Source of the DNA: Davidsoniella eucalypti | Taxonomy: Eukaryota > Ascomycota > Sordariomycetes > Microascales > Ceratocystidaceae | Direction of reading: 5' to 3' | Assembly (NCBI GenBank): GCA_004009845.1 | Contig: RMBW01000002.1 | Location: forward strand, 744,001 to 808,000 | Length of the DNA stretch: 64,000 bases | Shown here: piece by piece, positions 11,346 through 23,408 of the stretch | Position numbering within the stretch: the first letter of the stretch is position 1 | Layout of the letters: each line of letters opens with the position of its first letter | Notes under the pieces: generated by a model | Databases searched by the model: none | What the model saw: the letters and a program-made list of their open reading frames with translations, nothing else | What the model was told of the DNA's origin: nothing | Program-made: the position numbers and the translations under genes

Positions 11346-12284
11346 ATGAGCGCTGCCGACGCTGCCATAGCCACGAGCACTTCTTCTCGGACTATGGAGT
11401 CGCGAGTTGGCCGAACCAACCAACGCAAGTATTCCAAAGCTATTAGACTACTTTTTTTTTTCTTTTTTTTTCCTGCTGCCCCCCCTCCCCTCCAACCGCA
11501 CCAAGCCAAAAAATGCTCGCTTGTGCTTTTTACAGTACTCTTCGCATTGTTTATTGTGTCTCGACGTTTGCGACAAATAATGCATGCAACTAACAAATTG
11601 CTGCTTTTGTTCAAGACGCTACACGTCGCTTTCAAATCACAACAGCACAAACTGCTGTCTTTTTCATTAACCCTACTGCTTCTAATGTCGTCACCTCCGG
11701 CGCATCTGCAATTGCCCCTCCATCCCATTTTTCCTTAGTTTAACCCTATGCATTGGCCAAACCCTGACCTTGCTTTTGCTTGCCATTGTCCGCCGGTCCC
11801 GTTGTTGAAATCAAGAGCAAACACATGCTAACCTAAATCCCTTGCCACTTTAGGTTACAACACTAAAGGTGAACGTCTGGTAGCCGGCGTTGTCCCTCTC
11901 TCCGAAGATCGCAACTATGTTATGTTGATTCAGTCTACCCGCCGGAAAACCTGGGTTCTGCCCAAGGGCGGCTGGGAGTCTGACGAAGAGTGCACACAGG
12001 CTGCTGAGCGCGAGGCATGGGAGGAAGCTGGCATCGTCGTCCGCATTGACTATGATCTCGGTGACATCGCCGAGACCCGTGCCCCCAAAGAGTCCTCCAA
12101 GACGAAGCAAAAGTGTGTCTACCGCTTCTACGAGGCCACAGTGCTGCGTGAGGAAGCTATTTGGCCCGAGCACGAAAAGCGTGAGCGTGCATGGAAGACT
12201 TTCAGCGATGCTCACGCTGCATTAGACGGACGTCCCGAGCTACAAGAGGCCCTGTGCAAGTCCACAATCAATCAACAGCTGTAA
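11346..12284 (+). CDS. DDP1: diphosphoinositol polyphosphate phosphohydrolase (Nudix, Aps1/Ddp1-like), GC-AG intron
   Basis: Nudix hydrolase expected to cleave diphosphoinositol polyphosphates and diadenosine oligophosphates. Model: exon 1 11346-11424, intron 11425-11853 (429 nt), exon 2 11854-12284; 169 residues. The Nudix box is complete in exon 2: GGWESDE...AEREAWEEAGI. Exon 1 ends in SRVGRTNQ, exon 2 resumes YNTKGERLVAGVV, exactly the conserved DIPP N-terminal block. The only join that keeps frame uses a GC donor (C|GCAAGT); the nearby GT (GTATTC, 11429) puts the exons out of phase and meets a stop at once. The intron ends CTTTAG, preceded by GCTAACC. An alternative start is the internal ATG at codon 17. 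The GC-AG call is inference from phase and family homology. Confidence 0.88.
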
Positions 12285-15200
12285 ACAATCAGCATTCCCG
12301 ATTTTGCAGCTCCATTACTCCATTCTCCTTCGTAGGCGAAACACCTTTTCCTAGGGAACAATCTCCCAAGAGGACCCTCTTTTAGAAGACGTCATTGTAT
12401 TGATACACAAAACGTCAAGCGTCAGCTCCGGATCACACACTCATACGACTCATATTGGATCGTTCATCAATTCACGGGCCTCCAATTAAATCCTTACACC
12501 AGCTGGGATGGAGGTTCTGTGGTCTTTCATGGTTCAAATCGAACATTTTACATCTAGTTTCTTTTTATCGCTATCATTTCTTTTCTTGTCTCTCTTTCTT
12601 TTAGGTTTTTTCTTCTTCTTTTCTTTAGTGCATATTGTATGCTAAAATCATGATAGACGGTAGATGATGTCAGGGTTTCTAATTCTTATACGGCGCAAAT
12701 TGTACGCCGGTGGATTTTTATAACATCAACGAGTCTTGTCTTCCCCCCTCCACTCCACCGACCAACGCCAAGGGAAATGTCTTTAATATAGAGAGCGTCG
12801 AGGGGCGGCCGGAATTGCGAAGAAAGTCACGGTAGCGGATAATGGTTATCTTTCTGTTTCGTTTTCTTTTCCTTCCTTATCACGCCTTTCCTTTCCGACA
12901 TTCTCCATATTGGATTCTTCATGCTATAGTTTCCTCCAACCTCACTTGATGCTTTCCTTCCCTTATCCTCTTTATCTTACTATTCTTTATCATATGGGCA
13001 TTCTCAACCATCTATCTCTGGGACTTGGACCGTCTGTTCTAGAGTTCATGTTTCCCTTCATTTCATTTTTATCTGTCATTTTCTAGGTTTCTTGCTTTGG
13101 GTTTTGCTACTTTTTTTTTCTGTTTTGGCGCATTATTGGGGGTGGCGATACATTTATACTCTCTTTTTCACATACATGTCCTCTTCTTTATCCAAGAGGC
13201 TCCATCTTGAAAGAAGATATTTCCTTTTTTTATTTTTTTATTCTTCTATATTCTTCTTATTCTTGAAGTCATCATCATACACAACATCCCGAGAAACAAT
13301 TAGAAGAACGAGTCCATGAGACAAACACCAAAACGAATAATCTCTATCTTCATCTCTACTTAGTTTTTTTCTTGGTCATCACAATTGTTTCTATATTACC
13401 CCAAACGAAAAAAAACATGCAAGTTCGGTTTTCCGGCACATGATAATCATCTTGTTGCTACCAGGAATCTATATAGAATGATGTGTGAATGGTCCTGTTT
13501 CTGCTAAGACATCATTGGGATAGAATATAGAAGATGGGAATTCTTACGTTTTCAAATGGGCTTTATGTTTTTTTTTTTACTGTTCTCTATTGCATGTCTT
13601 TTATATCGTGTCGATATCAGATTGGTCTTGAACACTTTATGTCTGGTAACCCTTTGTGGTTTCATTTTGATTTTCTTGTTTTTATTACATATGAAACGAA
13701 AAGCATATGTCTATGCTTCTACATATCTGGGTGGCGATCTTTCCCTTTACTTATATCACTGTCATTCTTTCTTTGTAGATTATATTCGGCTGTAGTTGGC
13801 TATCTTTGTACTTTTATTATATCTTTGGTCAGTATGACATTGCAATATCCTTCAATATGATGTTAATGAACATGACACTAGTGGACTTGATTTTTTAAAA
13901 GTGACTACACAGGATAGTTAATTGGCCTTGTATTATTATCACTTGTTTCCCGCACCAAATCTTAAAAAAGGGAGATAAATCTTTTGTATAAAGTCACTAG
14001 ACATAGAGCATACATTTCGATACGCCTCTATAAAGTAATGAATGTGGATTCTGGGGAGATATCAGCCGATGGTACTATCTGCATAACGTCTTGTTCATAG
14101 TAGTGTTTACCAGCACTTTTCTTGGTCTCGATATGCGTATCCAAGACTCATCTGTACATTCTCTCCACTAGGCCTTTTGTATACTTTTAAATAGCCTTCA
14201 TCATCTTTCCTAACAATTACCGAAAGAGTTAGACTTGTCAAGACCGGAGCGTCTCGGATCGGATACAGCATTTCCTTTATGTCAGCACTTTGAAGGGGAT
14301 CCTCCCGTCGACTCCGCCGCTGGAGCGGGTTGGGACATGATGTGGCGAAGGAGATGTGAGTCTAAGGGTTCTCTTTGTAATGAATTTCGGACAGTCTGGG
14401 GAAGCGAGGCAATCATTGCTGGATTGGCGGCTTGGGTTGGTATAAACCCGGGAGCTGTGAGTGGGCCGAGGCGCAGGCAAAGGACGTAGTTTTGCAGTCG
14501 ACTTCCGCTTCTTGGAAGCCCTCAGATTCCTCAAGTCCACTGTGCAAATATAGGTGGTGCATTCGGTCTAGGTGCGGGCAAATAATGCGTTGGTTCGGTA
14601 GTACCACCAATTTTCCTACAGGCCGTGGCGTGAAACAAACCACACGTTGTTCCTCTTGCCCAACTGGAATCTGCGGTTGGTTTTTTTTCGCTTCCTTGAA
14701 GTGCTCGGAGCTTCCGCCACGGACCGATTCACTTCAGCACACTCTTATCAGCACGGTGCAATGCAGTGTGCGGGTTTGGTGATCGAGGGTCCCTGTCTCC
14801 CCAGTTAGTGGCATATTCTGTACAACAGTTTTCACATTGTGCAACTCACCTGTGCAATCACTGCCACTGAGTTAGGTAATATTCCGTCTTCTTGGCACTC
14901 TGGCTGAGTCGTGCAGTTCACACGTGTGATTCCTATACCACAGTTCACAAGAGTGTCAAATCGGACCTGTTCGACTAACGGTAATTATTCACGACACCTG
15001 CTGTAGTTTGATATGCGTCGCCTGGTATTTTATCTGATAGATCATGTCTTTTTCTATAAGACTATCGGATCAGGCCAAAGCCGAGGAGCATATCCCATGC
15101 GCCATAGTGATAGATTGTCCCGCAAGATACACAAGTGCCATCCTAGACTATTGCTATCTACTGATTTTAACTCTTCAAACTATACAGTATACTTGGTTCT

Positions 15201-16478
15201 TGGGTCAATGATACGACGGCTGCATGCTCCGGGTAGAAGTGGTAGGGTGATGTCATCTTCTGGATAACTTCTGGGAGGTCTATGGCTTTTCATGTTCCAG
15301 AATCACAGCCAGATTTTACAGTAAGCTTCAAGGCCATAACCTGCGAGATCCTGTCTGTCCTCCTCTCGTGAAGCCTGGAGCGATACATTGGTAGTACAAA
15401 CGATCACGTGTGCTGTGCTGTGCGGTATGTGGTTTCTTGAACTCTTGCACGTGATATTTTTTGACTAAGCAAGTACATCAGTTAGGGTTAGAAAGTGTAA
15501 CTTTTCCTATATCTTGATTTTTCATGTATAGAAGAAGATTACGAACTTGTGAATCTGTATCACCATGACAAGTTTCTAGTTTGTATTTGGAGTAGAAAGA
15601 AGGAGGTTTGCACAAGCTTTTCTACCCAGCTTTTGTATTGGCGTCTATAGTATGTATCATGATTAATTGAAGATGTGTAATAAATTAGTCAGTTATACAG
15701 TCTTGAAGTCTGTATCAGTATAAAATCTAACATATTCTATTGAACGGATACGATATTTTTTTTTATCTCTGGCATGTAAAAGAAATATTAATTCCATAAG
15801 TGATTGTCTTTTTTTAACGTGCAGAAGGCTTAAAAGAACAAATAAAGACCAAAAAATACCCAGAAAACCAGAAAAAAAACCACGATATTTATTTTCCAAT
15901 TGCAGCGAAAAGAAATCCATCGACCTTGTTTTTTTTTTGACTATCCTTTGCTAACTAACTTCTGCCCCTCATTGATTTTCTGTTCTTTTAATTCGCATTT
16001 TTTCAACATTTTTTTTCACATGATTTTTCGAACGACATATTCTTTTAGAGAGCAATAATTACAGTGAAATATTAGACCAACGAACAAATTCCTGTTGTAT
16101 CTTTTTTTTTTCTTTTTCCCTCCTTTTTTGAAACAATTATTGACTCTGAGATTTAATAAATCATTTCCCCCCTTAAGAACACGAACAACCACGAAGAAGA
16201 AAAAAAGAAAAAAAGGAAATCGACGAAAATAACCTTCGAACTTGCATCTGGCCTTTTTTCTTCTTCCAAATAAAAGCCACGAGAAATTGGCACGGACCGA
16301 TAGCCGAAGCCGCATAAAGAAACCCGTGCTATAATAATAGAAGAAAAAAAAAACAAGCCACTCCAGATCTTAAACCATCCAGACACGAATCGATCGACAT
16401 CCCACCATACTTTCGTTCTTCCCGACCCGATAACTCACGAATTCTCTTCCCTTCTCCATCCTTTCGCCCCAGCCAACA
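12285..16478. other. intergenic region between DDP1 and LSM1
   Basis: About 4.2 kb, mostly T-rich. A more GC-balanced island at about 14230-14790 holds overlapping ORFs of 84 and 116 codons that resemble no family known to me. From 14800 to 14970 there are several short CAGTTCACA/GTGCAA-type motifs. The end (about 15900-16470) is pyrimidine-rich and probably forms the LSM1 promoter and leader. No RNA gene was recognised. Confidence 0.4.
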
Positions 16479-17275
16479 ATGGACGTCTCCAATGGCGGCT
16501 CGCCGGGCATGATGATGCTGGGCACGGCACCGGCCAACGGAACATCACTAGTTGCTCCGCCTCCGGCACCGCAATCGACAGGCGGAACCGGATCCGGAAA
16601 CGGAGCGGCGCCTCCATCTGTGCCACAACTACCGCCGCAAATGTTCACGACGGCCGCACAGCTATTGGATCTGACAGACAGTGCGTAGATTGTTCCCCTC
16701 ATGGGAAGACAGGAGGGAAGACGAAGGACAAAGAAGACTAAACTAACCTCGTTTCTTGGTGTAGAGAAGCTTGTCGTCGTTCTGCGTGACGGCCGCAAGT
16801 TATACGGCATGCTTCGCAGCTGGGACCAATTCGGTATGTCCCATTGAAACCCGGCATGACTCTTCAAACTCCCTCCCAACTACCAAAAAAAGACTAGCTA
16901 TAAACGTTCCTCTAACTCTCTCTTTCCTTCTTTCTTCCCATCCAAAAAGCCAACCTTGTTCTCCAATCCACGACAGAGCGTATATTCGTAGCCCCATCGA
17001 CACCCGACACAGCGGGCATCTTCAACGACATTGACCGAGGCACCTTTCTCGTCCGCGGCGAAAACGTTCTTCTCCTCGGCGAAATCGACTTGGATAGTAT
17101 CGAAGAAGGTCCCGATGGCCTCGAACTTCCGCCGCGCGGCTACCAACGTGCTCCCTTGGACGTCGTCATGGCCGCGCATAAAGCCCTACGCGAAAAGGAA
17201 CGCGCGACCGAGTCTCGTAAGAACAAGAAGTTGGGCGAAATCGGCTTCGAAGGCGAGGAACAGCAGGGCATCTGA
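16479..17275 (+). CDS. LSM1: Sm-like protein Lsm1, mRNA decapping activator, three exons
   Basis: Subunit of the cytoplasmic Lsm1-7 ring that binds oligoadenylated mRNA 3' ends with Pat1 and promotes decapping. Model: exon 1 16479-16680, intron 84 nt (donor GTGCGT, CTAAC branch, acceptor TAG), exon 2 16765-16833, intron 116 nt (donor GTATGT, acceptor AAG), exon 3 16950-17275; 198 residues, phases 1 and 1. The Sm1 motif is KKLVVVLRDGRKLYGMLRS, with DQFANLVL following; the Sm2 motif is FLVRGENVLLLGEID. The C-terminal tail has LPPRGYQRAPLDVV, typical of Lsm1. The Gly/Pro/Ala-rich N-terminal extension of about 60 residues is longer than in yeast Lsm1. The gene converges on the RasGEF gene. Confidence 0.94.
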
Positions 17276-18309
17276 AAATGGGGATGCGGGAAAGGTCGAG
17301 AAACGAAAGGAAATAGAAGGGGAAAAAAAAGGGTGAGAAAACAAAAAAGGGTTGGAGTTGTTTGATACCAGCTTGATATCGTGGGACCTTTTTTGAAAGA
17401 GGGGTTTCTATGTATCGAGTCAGACGATAGTCGACTTCTTCTTTCTCTTTTCCCTTCTCTATCCTTTCTCTTTTTTTTGTGTTTATTGTTTTAAAGAGAA
17501 CGAGAATGGAATCTCTACCAGGCAGAATATTGTGAAATGCCTTTTCCATTACAGTCTTTATGCTCTTTCACACTCTCTTTTTTCTTGATATGTCTAATCT
17601 CATGGACGTTTATTATCATTATCATCATTATTTTGGTCATCTATCTTTTCTTTAGAATCTTCTTATATTCAAGAGAGCATCTTGGCTGACTGAAAGTTTT
17701 TATCACCTCTTCTTACATTACATGATAGTCTACTATTTGCCTGTAAAGATAATCATGCATTCACAACTACCTAGTGTGTTATATATATTCATTCTTAGGC
17801 CATCTGTATTATCTTTCATCTTCATATGTGTTATATGGCTTCTCTCCAAATTTCCTAATATCATGACATGACATTCAATACAAAATCAAACATTCATTAC
17901 ACCAAAACTAATGAAAACCAAAATATGTTAGAAAAAAAAGGATATATATATATCGTCCGGAGAAGCTGAAAATTCCTTTGCAGGAAAGTCTTCTCTTGAA
18001 AGTAAAATGAACAATGAAAACAAAATGATGAGATGCTAATGGAAAAAAAAAAAGGACAAAACAAGAAGAAGAAAAAGATTATCCCGCTAGTCCATATTAC
18101 AGAAAATAAGAAATAGAACCAGAAAAAAAGATTGGCAAAATAAACAAGCCTCTATATATACAACAAACTCCTACCCTCCCAAAAGCCGAAAAAAAGAAGA
18201 AAAGGTAAATGAAAAATGGAAAAAAAGGTAGATCAGGAAAAAGGGAATAGAAGACAGCAAAAAAATGAAGAGCATACTTTATAACTTTGAGCTCTTGTTC
18301 TTTTTTATT
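17276..18309. other. convergent intergenic region (3' flanks)
   Basis: About 1 kb between the 3' ends of LSM1 and the RasGEF gene. It is AT-rich with A-rich and T-rich runs; it probably carries both polyadenylation regions. No gene is seen. Confidence 0.5.
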
Positions 18310-21300
18310 TTATTTCGCAAACCATGGAAACTTCTTCTTCGATGCTTCCAAAGGCAAAGCGGCATTTGCCGAAGCACTCTCAACCTCTATGCTACGAGCA
18401 TAGATCTCATCTTCATCAGTCGGCATCTTACAGTCGAGAATCAACTCACGCGCAGTCTCGTTGCGCCGCAAGTTGGGATACTCCTGGCTCTGACTACGCA
18501 TGATAGGCAACAGGACCTCGCCGAGCACATCAAACTTGTTCCAGTTGATGAGATGGGCACTCGGAGATACGTCGTATGTGGGAATCAGAGTCGGGTTGCC
18601 CTCTTCCGCCGACACCAGGTCGCGTAGATGGAGTGGGATGAAGGGAATGCGCGGAAGAGGCGAGTTCTCCCATGCTAGACGGTATGCAAAGTGACTCTTC
18701 TGTGTCGCCATCAGTAGCGTCAGCATGGCTAGCTGCTTCAGGGCATCTGGCGGTATCAGTGCCTTGGTCTGGGCGAGACGGTGGATCGACGTGCTGTTGA
18801 GGCCGGCGAGCACGGCAGCTAGACCGTTGTAGTTGTTGTAGCCACGTAGCTTGTGGGCAATGTCGATGAATTTTTCGAATATCTGGGCTCTATGCTTGGG
18901 CTTATCGCGCAGCAAAATCATGTTGGCAACCCAGCGCGCAATGTGGTTGAAGTGGGAGATCATGCGCTGGACGTTTTTCAGGCCCTTCGACCGAGCCTTC
19001 TCCTCGGCACTCAGGCCGACATAGCGCACAAAGTCGCGTACACGAATAGAGCAGAACATGACCCAGTCCATACGGGTCATCTCGTCGATGATTTCTTCGT
19101 TGGGGATATCCATGAACTGGTGATAGCGGTTCTTGTGCATGGGCAGTTGTTCCGAGGGAACGAACTTCGCTGCTGCCCGCTCGTAGTCCTCGACCGAGTT
19201 GTAGTGTGACTGGATGCCGGAGCCGGCGCTAAGCGAGGATGGATCGTGAATCTCGAGGTCTAGGCCGTGCAACGAGGGCATGTGACTATCGTCTTCGAGG
19301 CGTAGCGTGCTGATACCACTAAATATGTCGGCATGGATTCCTGATCTCTCCGCATCGGTTTCAGCAGCAGGGTCGTCGCTCATCTCCCAGCACGTATCGT
19401 CGTTGTCGACCACACTGGACGTTAGACATGTCTGTATCTGCTGAGCAGCAATGGCGAAGATGGGCTCTCTGGAGAGGTCTCGCACCAGCTCACGCAGCTT
19501 CGTGCGAGTGAACGGCCGGGCAAAGTCTCCCGGGTAGACCGAGACCCATTTGACGACGACGTCGGTGATGCGCAGCTGGGTAGCGGTCTTGGTCAGGTAG
19601 TGCTGAGTGCGGTCACTCTGGACCTGGTTTTGGCGCTCGATGATGGCGGTTAAGAGGGCGCCTGGGGTGGCGAACTTGCGGTACAGACACAGGAAGACGT
19701 CGGCGAAGTTGTGCTCAGCCTTGGTCATGCGAAGGACTAGCAGACGCTCGATGAGGTCAGCAAAGGCGACGCCGGTCGGGCCGAGGCGTCCGGCACTAGA
19801 ACTCCCGCTCTTGCGCGAGGCCTTGTCGAACTCGGGATCGTACAGGGCATCGCTGTCCCGTTGCAGGATGGGCACGTCGTCGGAGGTGCGGCGCGAGTGG
19901 TTGGTCTCGCCGTCGGATTCGTCCATGTCGAGAAACGAGTCGCTCGAGGTGACGCTGTTCAGTCGGATGTTGGGAGCGCGCTTGCTGGTGCCATAAAACG
20001 ACGAGAAGGTGCTGCTCGAGATTGCGGTGTTGGGAGTGGTGGCGGCGGTGGGCGAGCAGGCGGCCTCGTGCGAGTACGAATGCGAGGACGAAGACGTGTG
20101 GTTGGTAAAGTCGTTGAAGCTGGGAGAGAAGAAGGGCGACGACGGCTCCTCTTCAATATCGGCGGCGCCAAAGATGTCAGAGCTGCTGGGAAAGGCCGCA
20201 CGGGGACTTCGGGCTCGATACTGGTCGGGATTGTGGGTAGCAGACGAGAAACCGCGGATGGCGGACATGTCTGAGCTCGCACGGCTGTGCTTGCTGTGTT
20301 GGCTCAGGGGACGCGATGCGTGGTTGGCATCAAAGGGGGCTTCTAGATTGGCGGCAGATGCAGCTCGTCTTCTGGATGGAGGCTCAACAGTGTCTGGAGC
20401 AGGGAGCAAACACAGAAATCGTGGGCGGTTTTGGTTAGCAAAAGCACAGAGTTGGTCAGGGATTGTGAAACATGCGATGGGGGGCAGGACGAAGAGTGTA
20501 AGAGTGATGAGTGAGAGGGGGGGGGGGGTTGTTTTATTTTGGCTCTGCTCTGTTTAGCACTAGCTTCAGAGCTAAAGAAGGCTAAAAGGGCAAAAGGGCA
20601 AAAGACGCTCAGTATATAAAAGCTAGTGCTTCTGCTCGACTATCCTATCTCCTGGTCTAGTAGAGTGGGACCGATGCTCTGCTTTTGTAATAGCGGCCTT
20701 CTGAGCTCCCGGATGTGAGGCTCGTTTGAGTTTGGACAACCCTGTAGAAGGAGAAAGAGCTAATGCTAAAACGAAATCAATCAATTAAAAAAAGACGAGG
20801 CTTCTCGTCGTGCAGGATCAGGGCGGACGAGATATATTACGCACCACATATCGGTCAAGGTGTTGAAACATAGCGCCATATGGCTAAACGAAACCGGACG
20901 TGATGTGATAGGGTAGAGTGTGCGTGTGTTTGTTTGTTATTGTTATGATTCTTACCTCGTCGCATCTTGATTGCAGCGCGCACTATCGTCGTCAGGCAGA
21001 TTCGAGCGTGCTCGGGCTTATTCGACGAAAGCGTAAAGTTGTCCACGCACGCCTTGAAACGGTCGTGGCTAGCCATGCCTTCCGCATTGACTTCCCGGCA
21101 ATTTTGGGGACGGTCGCATTTGCATGCCACGAGGACGGCTGGGAGCCCGGAGTTTGTAAGAGCGTCTATAGTGCAAACAAACCCGCGGTCACGTGGTGTT
21201 AGTCTGAAGATTCGACGAGCACCTAAGGAGCGGCAAACCTGCCATCCCATCGAAACTTACCGAGCGTCTTGTGCAGGTCTCGCGTGCTTTCGCTGTTCGT

Positions 21301-23408
21301 CACGTCGTAGAGAATCAGCGCTCCGTCGACCTGCGGCGTGATGTGTCCGTTGATCTGCTTGGGCCACTGGATCAGCTGGCTCGGCCCAAAGTCGAAGTAC
21401 TCCAGGTTCAGTTCGACCAGCGTCGTGGCATACGTCACATTGTCGACGCTGAAGGACACGGTCGACACATCAGACAGCGGCGGCCGCGATAGGCCCACGA
21501 CGCGCTGGATATACGTCGACTTGCCGACGCCTGAGGCTCCGATCACGGCGATGTTGAAGTTTTCCATGGCGGCTGCGCCAATCGTCGTCGTTCGCGTGCG
21601 GGCTCGGGGATTGCTGTTGTTGGTCGTGAAGAACTGGTGCTGTGGGCGAGAGAAGAGCGTGGAGGGTCAGCGTTATCGTGGTCACATGTGTAAGTGGTGC
21701 CGGTGCACATGGCTGTCTGGGTAGAAGTCGAGATGGTTTGATAGAAGACGAAGCCAGACGACCTGAGGGCTGGCTCGTCTGTTTTGTTCTCGGGCCGCGG
21801 TTGCTGTCTTGGTCGTAGGCGTATATAATGCACACTATGCAGTAAATAAATAAAGCCAGTGCGAGCCACAGGGAGAGACAGAGAAGCAGGCGCCGAGCGA
21901 ATCAGCAGCCAGAAAGAAGAAAAGTGATTCTCGGCTTGTTTTGTGTTTCTTGGCTCTCTCGTGTCTCTACGTACTAGCCAGCTGACTAGCAGTATTTCCT
22001 GTGTCTCTTAAGCTGAGAAAAATAATATGAAAATAAAAATCCACAATGGCCCGTAGCCGCCTGTGTGCCGCCACTCTACATATATACGCATATAAATACA
22101 TATACACATGTACACTTGTACATTCGAAGCGGATGCTTAACCGGCTTCTGGTTCGTGCGACAAAACGGCGCAGCATTGTTCATGCAGCTCACCTGCAGGC
22201 CGCATTTCGCCTGCGAGCAAAGGATGACAGAAGGAATGATAACCTCAAGGGGGGGCTCAAACAAAGGAAAAAGAACTCTCTTTTCAGTCATGCGTCCCAG
22301 CATTACTGGATTCGCGCCTTGTTTTTTTTTCATGACATCATATACAATACAAATATATAATATAGATACACCTCGTGCTATAGCATATGTACCAGGTTTC
22401 CTTGCTTTGTTTGCTTACCTCTTTCCGGCTATTCGGATAGTTTTGCATGCTTTGCTGCTGCTGCTGCTCTGGCCGTACTCTATCGATAATCAAGGACTGT
22501 CGTTTTCTATAGCGCGACCAGTCGTACAGTGGTGCTTGAAACGCCGGCTTTACTGGGCCAGCATCGCGCGGAGACAGCGCAACTTCTTCTTCCACGTACG
22601 GCAGTTCGCCGGTCGACGCTAGCGGAGACGGAGACGGAGATAGTGAGGCAAACGATGTATTGAGCGTCAAAGACGGTAGTGGCCGGAAGCAGTCGTCGTC
22701 TTCGCCTGCGAGGTAGTCGTCGTCGTCGTACTCTGGGTCGGGGTCGGTGTCGATGAACGAGGTCGTATAGGCGTGGTCTAGCTTCTTGTCGCGAGCTCGG
22801 CCTACTCTAGCTTCGTCCTGTGCCGCAAGTGTCTGTGCTATGGAATCGAGTGACGGTCCGTCCGGTAGAGATCCTAGTTGCAGACTCTGGAAGAACGGGT
22901 CGTTGACAATCGAGATGAACGAGTCGCGGTTGGGGTTATGCGTTGACGTTGATATATGGCTTAAGCGCTTCTGGCTAGCAATCTTGCTATGTCTGGCGCT
23001 GAGACTAGTTCGTTTGTAGTTGTTGCCGCTACTGCCACTGCTACTGCTATTGCTAGCTTTTATGCTACAGCTAGGGCCGATGATGCAGCTATTACGCTTT
23101 TCCGCGATACTCGAGATCTTCTTGCCGTTAGAATGCCTTAGTTGGCGTGCCGGATTTTGAAACTCTGTTGCCAAGGCGTTGGGAGACGGCGAACTCTCCA
23201 GTTCGTCCTCGTCGTCGAGATCGAGAAAGAGCACCGAGGGCGGTCGTGAATCGGGAACCGAGACTGCCGATAGTGCCGGTGATATAAATAGAGAAGACTC
23301 GTGATCGAATATAAACGAGCGGCGGTTGGACCGACGAGCGTCGTTGGAACTGGCTGTCGACGATTGCTGTGAGAGGACAGAGCGTCGGTGAGCTTTTGAA
23401 TCCACCAT
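18310..23408 (-). CDS. Ras-like GTPase fused to REM-RasGEF exchange factor, four exons
   Basis: Predicted guanine-nucleotide exchange factor for a Ras-family GTPase that itself carries a Ras-like domain. Exons: 23408-22419, 21639-21261, 21165-20956, 20393-18310; introns 779, 95 and 562 nt with donors GTAAGC, GTAAGT and GTAAGA and acceptors CAG, TAG and CAG. All three joins keep phase (0, 1, 1), giving 1220 residues. Residues 1-330 are Ser-rich and disordered, with an acidic stretch and PLYDWSRYRKRQS near the end. The GTPase-like domain starts near 355: P-loop GASGVGKST (364-372), DGALILYDVT, and a degenerate G4 ACKCD in place of NKxD. REM spans about 729-851, and the catalytic RasGEF domain about 956-1200 (DEMTRMDWVMFCS; NYNGLAAVLAGLNS; SHLINW-type). 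No CaaX end. The first join is the least certain: exon 23408-22419 could be a separate gene. Confidence 0.8.

Noticed and set aside
13534..13860. Hydrophobic ORF of 108 codons
   Set aside because: T-rich sequence gives Phe/Leu-rich translation in several frames; no support as a gene.
14235..14782. Overlapping 84- and 116-codon ORFs in a GC-richer island
   Set aside because: Start codons are non-ATG or poor and no protein family is recognisable; kept only as a composition note.
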